DNA from: Lineus longissimus
Lineage: Eukaryota; Nemertea; Pilidiophora; Heteronemertea; Lineidae
Assembly (NCBI RefSeq): GCF_910592395.1
Contig: NC_088310.1
Span: 8,189,501 to 8,253,500, forward strand
DNA: 64,000 nucleotides
Direction: 5' to 3'
Shown here: one piece after another, positions 53,601 to 62,600 of the stretch
Layout of the letters: the number at the start of each line of letters is the position of its first letter
How positions within the stretch are numbered: position 1 is the stretch's first letter
Position numbers and translations under genes: made by a program
Notes under the pieces: model-generated
Told to the model about the DNA's origin: nothing
The model's input: the letters and a program-made list of their open reading frames with translations, nothing else
Databases searched by the model: none

Positions 53601-56600
53601 ATGTGGTTTACCCTTAAACTTGTCCCGAAAAAAGCGATTTGCTTGGCCCCACTGCCCTCTTAAAATACGGACGAATATCCGCTATTCATGCTTCCCATAT
53701 TGAAGCCATTAAACCGATCAAAAGTTAAACCCAGGCAATGACGCGGAACCCTTTGTATCTAAACTCACCAAGTCCTCCCAAGTTTTCTTGATCTATACAA
53801 TATTGAGGACAAAATATTAAAACGGGTGTAAAAAAGATAACAACGTTTTTTGGGAGGGGTTTGAAGTTGTTCCCCGCGCACCTACCTTGTTTTCATGCTG
53901 ATAAGTCTCTATCTTCTCTGCATAGAACTCTTGCTGTTCTTGAGTAAGCAAATCTTTGTTTGATTCTAAATCTTCAATCTGAGGAAGCAGAAGATATGCA
54001 GTCAAATTCAAATTCTCAGAAAACAGCGCTAAAATAAGCTGCAGAATGATTAGAGATAATACTACGTAAGGCCTGAACAGCCAGACTGATCAATTTGAAA
54101 CTAGACTCCATTCGTTAAATGGAGTACAGGGGCACAGTTGAGAAAGTTATTCCCATCTCCAAACGTCATGCACAGACTCTTGTTGCCCACCACACTGAAA
54201 TCCTTCAACACCTAACATCATAAAGCAAAGGACTGGAAATATCACCGCTTACTCCAGAACTGATTTTGCCAAAAACTTTAGGCCAGAAACACATATACAT
54301 TCTTAGAGAATAGGCTTAAGTTCTTAGTTTTTTAACACACAAATAGGAATTAAAGGAGTTAACACTGTACTGATTTGTTTATACACTTTGAACCATGACT
54401 CTGAAAGTAATTTGGATATTAAATCCTTTGAAATATTGCTCCTTGATACATATTTTTCCAGCAAATATTGTAAAAGTTATTTGTAGGATCTGGCAAAAAC
54501 ACTGTTTATCTAGACTGATTATACATATGAATATGACTTCACCTAACATGCCTAAAGTTATATATATGTCAAAGTCAACAAAAAAATCATTTGCCAAGAA
54601 AGTTCCCCTCCGTATGAAAGGAGAAATCTTCCATACATGTAGCATAAGAATAGAAAGTTCCCGTCCATATGAAAGGAGAAATCTTCCATACATGTAGCAT
54701 AAGAATAGAAAGTTCCCCTTCGTATGAAAGGAGTAAATCTTCCATACATGAAGTATAAGAACAGAAAGTTCCCCTCCATATGAAAGGAGAAAATCCTCCA
54801 TACATGTAGCATAAGAATAGAAAGTTCCCCTCCATATGAAAGGAGAAAATCTTCCATACAAGTAGCATAAGAATAGAAAGTTCCCCTCCGTATGAAAGGA
54901 GAAAATCTTCCATACATGTAGTAGAAGAACAGAACCCTGATTCTCCAGAAAGGACAAAACCCTTGTCAAAAGAGCAATCCAGAAAAAGTCACAGTGATGA
55001 GTTTTTTTCAGCAGAATGCGACAGATAGATCAAGCTGGGTATAAAACACGGGCTATTGTGGCATTCAAAGAACCTAAAAAAGTTGGAGGATTCCTTCATT
55101 TCTCGTACAAGTTGGTATTTGTAGCAATATAAAAAACTGCACAGATATGCCAAGCGTCATAAACACAAAAGCTAATAAAATCACACTTAAAATGTAAAAA
55201 TTGGGTTTCGAGGGGGGTGTCAATTTTATTTACATGCACTGCCAGAAAAGGAAATTCTTATGCCCAGGATTCAGCAGTTTCACCCAAGCGCCACCTTTAG
55301 GGAATGATAAGAATCATCACCTTTCTCATCTCCTCTTTGGCCTTATTTTCTGACGCGAGCTAAAATGCCGGGCAGGTAATCGATTATTATTTGAAACTAA
55401 CAGGCTAAACTCAGTGCACCCTACGAAACTATGCTTATCTATGAATGAAACGAAAATTCTTCTTTCTCGTAAAGAGATGGTACATACATACATCTGAAGA
55501 AATAAAGGATTTCAAACTATGCTGCTTAAAATTTGAACACTATCTGATGTAATGCTATCAGGAATGAATAAAGAAATCAGAACTAATCTAAGATTTTGGA
55601 TTTTCAGGGATATATTTCAAGTCACAATGATTGCTTTGGTTGCGTAAAGGACTACTAGAGGAAGTAACCGGCAATGAAACCCCAGTTCTAAAGGTCACTG
55701 CTACTATAATCACACAGAGTCTTTTAAATCTGTCCTTTAGGATCATCCTGCTTACCTTTCTATGAAGGGCAGCCACCCCATCCAACTCCCGCTGCTGTTT
55801 CGAACATAACCGTTCAGTGTCGGCCAGCCGCTCTGTGGAATCAAGCAACTCTGCTTCTAACCTGTCCAAGTCCTACGAAGAAGAAGAGGGATGAAGAAAA
55901 CTTTAGATTCTAAACAAAATTGTACATGTCCCCAGCAGACAGAGCTCTTTTATGCCCCGATTCCCCTATTCAGATGTTGACAGAAATGGCAAGGTAAACC
56001 CTGACATCTGTTTTTTTGGGTACGATTTAATCTGGACACAATCCAGCTTTCTTAACTTCCTTGGAACAGCTAGTCTGATGTTTTGATTCATACTCAAATC
56101 ACCTATCTTTCTCAGTCAAATCTTCAACCAAACTCATTGCCTCACATATAGACAGTGCATAATGTTTTTGCCCTAGGAAAAGCTCTGTCTTCACCTTCAG
56201 CTTGATCAAATGGCTGCCATTTATACTACAGTCCAAGTCACAATTGACATCCCTTAGTTTGCCTCATTGACGCGCCACTGACGCGCTACCCAGCACGTAA
56301 TATACGCGAAACATAGAGAGGAAAGCCCGTCACTGGTGCGTCATTGGTGCACAGGTTGAGCATAACAGACACGGAGCAGGAAGGATGTCAATTGTGACTT
56401 GGACTGTACGCTACAGGTAATTTAAGCTGTCTTACCCCGTTGAGTTCAATGACCTTATCCTTGAGGCGTGTCTCCTCTTCTTTGAGACCAATTATCACGT
56501 TCTCCATACTCTTGCGTTGCTGGGCCATCTCTGCCAAGTGCCTCTCGTTTTCACGTTCTGCCTCGACTTGCAGGCTCTTGAGTTGATCTTGATATCTCCG

Positions 56601-59600
56601 CTCAACAGATCTGAAAGATGAAAGGCAAATGTTTAGCAGTGCTTGCCACATATTTGGAAAGAATTCAGACAAGTTTTGACTCGTCATTACTTAAACATTA
56701 AGATGTTCCTGCAATTTTCTGAATTGGCAGTCTTCTTGCTGCGTCTCTTCTGCAGAAGAAGTGGGGTCAAAGGTCTGCCATAAGTTCAAATAGCCAAATT
56801 GCGCAGGTCGATTCTGCTTTTGGTACACAATACAAGTAGAAGCACGATAGCCTTCTTTAAAAGTCACCTGTAACACCGTCATTGATTTATCTAACATACT
56901 TGGCCCGGTTGTTAAAAGCTCTGCTATCTGCTAGTGGTGTTTTCTTGGCCGCTAAACCACCGCCGTTGCATTCGCAGTTAAGAAATTGACAGGGGTGACA
57001 GGTGATTACACAATAAAGTTGTCAACACAATTAGCTATGATCAGGAAAACATGGTAAAGCACTATATAAGAAGTCAATATTATCATCATTTTAACAATTA
57101 GCTATGCACGAGAACAATTGTGGTAAAAAAAAAGGGTTAGGTTTGAATAGAAACCGGGGTAATATTGGGAATTAGGAAGTATCATGCAATCGGTAACAAT
57201 ACATTCAAAAAGTAAAAATATCTAAACTGATCATTAGTACAAATATTTTCTGAAAAATAAAGAAAATGTTATTGAAATAGATGTGTCAGTTGGTCGTAAG
57301 TTTGGTTAATGCAAACCCCTTTATTTTTGCCGAAACTGTCCTTTTCAGATATTGTTCAAATCTGTAATTTGATGGGTATTCCAATGACTGTATCATTAGA
57401 TTAGTAACTTTTGTAACATTCTTGTTCACGTTCTGACCTGCTTATTCAAAAACTCGTGAAAATATCAGTCAGGCGAAAAAAAAGGGGTTAACAGTATACT
57501 GTGTACTGTGCATATTTGTTGTTTACTGACAGCAAAGGTCTCGTTGTTGGTTTAAGAATTCGATTAAAAATAGTATGTATTCGTAAAGCAGAAGACTTGC
57601 AAATTAAGATGGTAATTAAGTTTACCCTAAATTTCTCTGTCAAAGATCTGTTGAGGGACAGGTACAAAGTATTGTCTAGACAAAAGAAGTGAGTTGCCAC
57701 ATCAGTTGGGAGTCTGAGTAGTGAGATTCAACATCAGCTGGCGGTCTGAGTATCAAATCAGCAGAGATAACTATAGCTGATACTTACTCCCTGGAAGCTT
57801 AAAAAACATATCGTCATACTCAAAGGTACCTTGCACAAGACACAGATTGAAGAATTCTCTGGATTTACCATCCCTTGATACAAAATATCCTTAATTTGGT
57901 GAACTACGGTCTCCTAATTTGGTGAACTAAGCTCCCACACGATCTAAGGTCTAAATTCTCTATAGGGTAGATACCTCTTACACCCTAACCCCAATTATAG
58001 CTTCCCTCCAACCAGGTGTTAGTATTTCTACTCACTCATACGCATCACTTATTTCCACTAAGGTACTGGCAAACCTTTACATGATTAAAAAGGTGAAAAA
58101 CCCAGAAGGTTAAAAATAAACGACAAAAGTGTAATTTTGCACCAGTCAAAATCTGTCTCATATTCATTGGTTGAATGACCCAAGTAAATTTTTGGCAGTT
58201 ACAGCAAGGCAAAAGCAGGTTGCAGTGATATAAATTGCTCCTCTGCAAAGTGCTTTACAGTGCAAAGTCACATGCATTAGATTTTGAAGGTTTGCATTTC
58301 CGTAGTAAAAGTCGGGTTAGCTTCTCCGTAAAGTGTCAGCATTTTGTGTGCAACAGAGAGTGCAAGTGGCCATTGTGAATTCCCCCAGTTTACTCACTCT
58401 ATCTCCTTCTCTTTTGTTTTCTCAATGTTCTGATGGCGCTCATCTCCCTCTCGCACAAGGAAACCTATCCTCGTGTTCGCCTCGTGGAGATCCTGTTTGA
58501 GCTTGTCACGTTCACCCGTCACGTGATCTAAGTTTGATCTGAAACGAACGGGAGGGATGGTAGGATAGTTGAGGCAGAAAACGTAGGAAGAAAAAGCTGG
58601 TGAATAAAACTCTGTTCCCTTTAGATAGAATATTGGATAACATTCGAAGCGGCACAGTTGATAAGGTTGTTGGAATGGCACATGGGAAAAGACCAATGTT
58701 GGGAAATTATCAACATTGTGTGAATTTCATTGAATCTGAGAATTTCTCCTCAAGCCGCTTAACTTCTGGTCATCAAAATACTACACAGCACTTGCCCCAA
58801 CAATTTTCATACCATAGGAAACTTCTTAAGAGTCAAATGATCGCAATATTATGTCAAATGCACAACTACCGAATCTAAGAGAATGCCCAATGCATAATTC
58901 ACAAAGTTGAACAGCAAGATTCCAAAGTGGCCTACTTCATGTAAGACATTGCAACCACAAGGCTGTTCTTATCGCCTCTCCTCTCTCCAGAATCAGGACT
59001 CCGATGATTCCCCACTGCCTTGGGAGGATCATCAACTGTCTCCTCAAAACGTGTAGGACTTGGTGATCTTTCTTCATGACCCTGCGAAGGTGACGGTGTT
59101 TCTTCATTATTTCGAGGACTTGGTGATGTTTCCACCTCATCTGGAGGGGCAGTGGATGTTTCTTTTGGAATTTTAGGACTAGCTGACATTTCTTCTTTAT
59201 TTCCTGGACTCTTTAATATTATCTCCCGATTTGCAGGACTGGGTGACCTTTCCTCCTTCTTTGTAATGCTATCTCCAGGGTCTCTAGTTGGGGCTGGATC
59301 AGTTCTTACGATATTGTGATGCTCAAAATAACTAATTCTATACTCCACGAAGCAACAAAGTCAGCCTTCTGATACGAAAGTAAGACCAAAGCAAGAAGTT
59401 GGAGCTCAAACCTGTCCACAATGAAGATGATCAAACAGAAAATGCCTTGAATGCCATATGAATCAAGAGCCACTGTCAGTGACACAACAAGAAGTGAATA
59501 TTTATCCAGTAATCCAGCGGCCTACGTCACTGAATGCTCCACTTGGCATTGAAACTACATGAACACATACTCCTATATTTCATCAGAATTGAAAATCGTA

Positions 59601-62600
59601 CATGGCGTGCATGAAACCAATACCATAAGCTTCAAAACCACTGGATCAGAAAAACTTTTTGCGCAACATAAGGAGCGTAATATGAATATTTACATCTGTT
59701 CAAGACCAATTGACCAGAATATTGCTGGTATTTCAAAACAAGCTAAGCCATCCACTTGGCGGTACTTCCAATTTGGCATTATCTAATTTTAACCCGCTCA
59801 CTGGTGGTACAAATTTACGCATGGTCATGTTGTGTAGGAGCAATTTTTACTTTTTGCTTTTCTAGCATGCCCCGTAAAAATCTTGTTCATGAAAAATCCA
59901 TCTAAGATTGCTGTCGACAATGTAAAATGGAATCAGTTCAGTGTCACTACTTGTACTCACTTTTATTCAAAACACGATTGAAATAGGACACGAACTGGAA
60001 GACCATCATAAAGTCCAGAGTAGAGAGTATCACCAGAAGAACTGAAAATTGCACTTGACAAGAAAGACACAGCAATTCCAAGGAAGGATCAAATGGTCAA
60101 CAAACTGGAAACCTGCAGCCCGACCAACAGGAGCAGATTGAAACATCCAATGCAGATAGGTGTGGACTTCACGCACGAGCAGCTGACACTTTTTCAAACA
60201 TAGGCCTTGGTCATAATCCTGAATGCTCTCATATTAGTTCTGGTTCCATGTGTGATTTTTGCGAGAGGATAATTGTTTAATCAATAAGGTATTGCATATT
60301 GAATAGGTATGAATATGGGGAGCTTAATGGAGCCAATGATGATATTGCCAAACAGTGTGTTCAAGCATCTGATTGAAGGACAAAATCACCAATAGAGACC
60401 TGCGGGAGAGAGGACATCAGGAGCAGATGGTACTGCAGGTGCTTTAGAAGAAATAAACCAACTCCATTTCAAATTGCAAGAAAAAGCCTCACCCAAAAAC
60501 CTTACCAACCAATCCAGAGTACCTCAATCAGTCCAAAATTTTGTTAAGCGCAACATGAAGAAGTGCGAAATTCTCCTGTTTACAGAAGATTTAAACCAAA
60601 CCCATTTCAAATTGCAAGAACAAAAACTGACCCAAAAACATCACCAAACCAGAGTACCTATAAAATCAGTTCAAAATGATATGATTCTTAATGATAGACA
60701 TTTTTACTTACTTGACATATTTCATTTCATGTTGGTAGGATAATACTGCAGCCTGGTAGGAAGCATTGCCAGGGTCGGCATGTGACAGCTCCTGGTCCAA
60801 GGCAAAGGACAACTCGGAGAGATTCAGCTTGGAGTGGAGGTCGAAATCTAAGTGCTGGAATTGAGAAGGATAACAATTTGTTTATCAGAGATGCTTCTGA
60901 AATTCTTGTACAAGTATAGATCACTTCTTTTCGAAAAGGGCAAAATCACATTTTTGGTTAAATGTAGCCAATCTTCAAGAAAAAAATCTTCCCAAAGAAT
61001 CACACACTTCTCATACAAGACTTGGTAGCGCTGATACTTTTCTGTGCAAAAGTGAACTAAAGAGTTTGAATCAAATATGCCCAGTACTGATAACACACCA
61101 GGTAAACCTTGCAATGAGTGGAACTGCCACCTGTCAGAAAGTGCAGAAACTAAGGCATGCAAGTGACAAGAACACATTTGAGGAAACGTGTAATGTTGAC
61201 AAACAAATTTGCCTGAATATGCAGGCTTATAGCCTTTTAAACAGTGATTCGGATGCAGCTTAAAACTTACCCTAAAATTTTATTTTTTGGAAAAAACTAA
61301 CACACGTGGGTGCACTACACTCATTTACCTTTCGTCTGACTTTTTTGAGAAATTTCCGAAATTGCTGTTCATGTTAGTAAGAAAGCGGGAATGTAACTCC
61401 ATAATACAATTTTGAAATATTGCGAATTTGATACAGTTTGCCTTTTGAAAATACTTGAAAGTGATGGTTATGTTTCTTTTTATGCTCAAAACAGCATTTT
61501 ACTCAGTCACTGAAACAATGAATAAACCAATATTTGGTTCTTTTTGTGGTATTTTCTTCGGATTATCCAAAAGTTCTCTTTAGGGTTGTATATTTTGTCA
61601 TCTGTAGCATATTTAGATCCAAATGAATATGCTATTCGTTAGCCAGTAAAATCTTATTAGAATTAGTCATGTTAGAAGCATAAGACCAGTACCGGTACAT
61701 ACCCGTAAAATGGCACTTCCTTCGTGTAAGCCTAAACGGTCCCAATAATCCACTACTCTATCTGGTCGAGCATACCTGTAGGAGAGAAGACATTGATAAG
61801 TTCAACTTCAAATTTAAGCAGTCCAGTCTTATTTCGGATTGGGCTGTTCTAATGAATCATTAGAACTACGATGGAGACCAAACTGTATATTTACTTCAGA
61901 GAAGTATCAAGTTTTTACCACTTCTTCAACAAGACCAACCAGAATCAGCAACAGAACTACAAATACTCATACTAAGAAAGTCTTCATTGTTATTTTTTGA
62001 TTGGTACACCGAAAGAAGTTTTCGAAATCCGTCAAAATGAAAATGGTAAAAGTTTTAGGTTTTTAAGAAAATTTCGTGAATCAGGAAAATAAAAGGGCAC
62101 GGAATTTGGCAGTTGACAGTACAGTGGAACCCCGGTCGGCGACCACCTCAGTAACGCGACCACCCCGCGAACACGACCAAAATTCTCCGGTCCCGAATGG
62201 TTTTCTCTCTAATTCTCATTAACTGGCCCTCGCTAACACGACCACCCCGGTACCCAGACCGCGACCACCAGCTTGGTCGGTCCCAAACTGCAAATTAACC
62301 CCGCTAACGCGACCATGAGGCCTAATTGCCGTAATCAACCATGACCGCATCGTATCAATTGGCACCTTCTCGCAAATCCGTGTTGATAGTTAGCACCTCG
62401 AACACAATGACCATGGGAATCCATATGAAAATAAATGATGTGTATGTGAGTTTGATCAAATGTAAGCGCAAATAAAATGAAGAATAAACTTTCTTTTCGA
62501 CTCACAGTTTGTTTTTCATCATTTAGTATTAAATGATGTCAAGAGGCATGCACACGTAGTTTTTAGGACAAATAAATTATGTTGATTAGAAAGAGTACCG

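Noticed and set aside
54379-54969. A 196-codon minus-strand frame with repeated YGRFSPFIWRGTF-type units
   Set aside because: It is produced by the 57-bp minisatellite; parallel repetitive frames exist in other phases and on the other strand.
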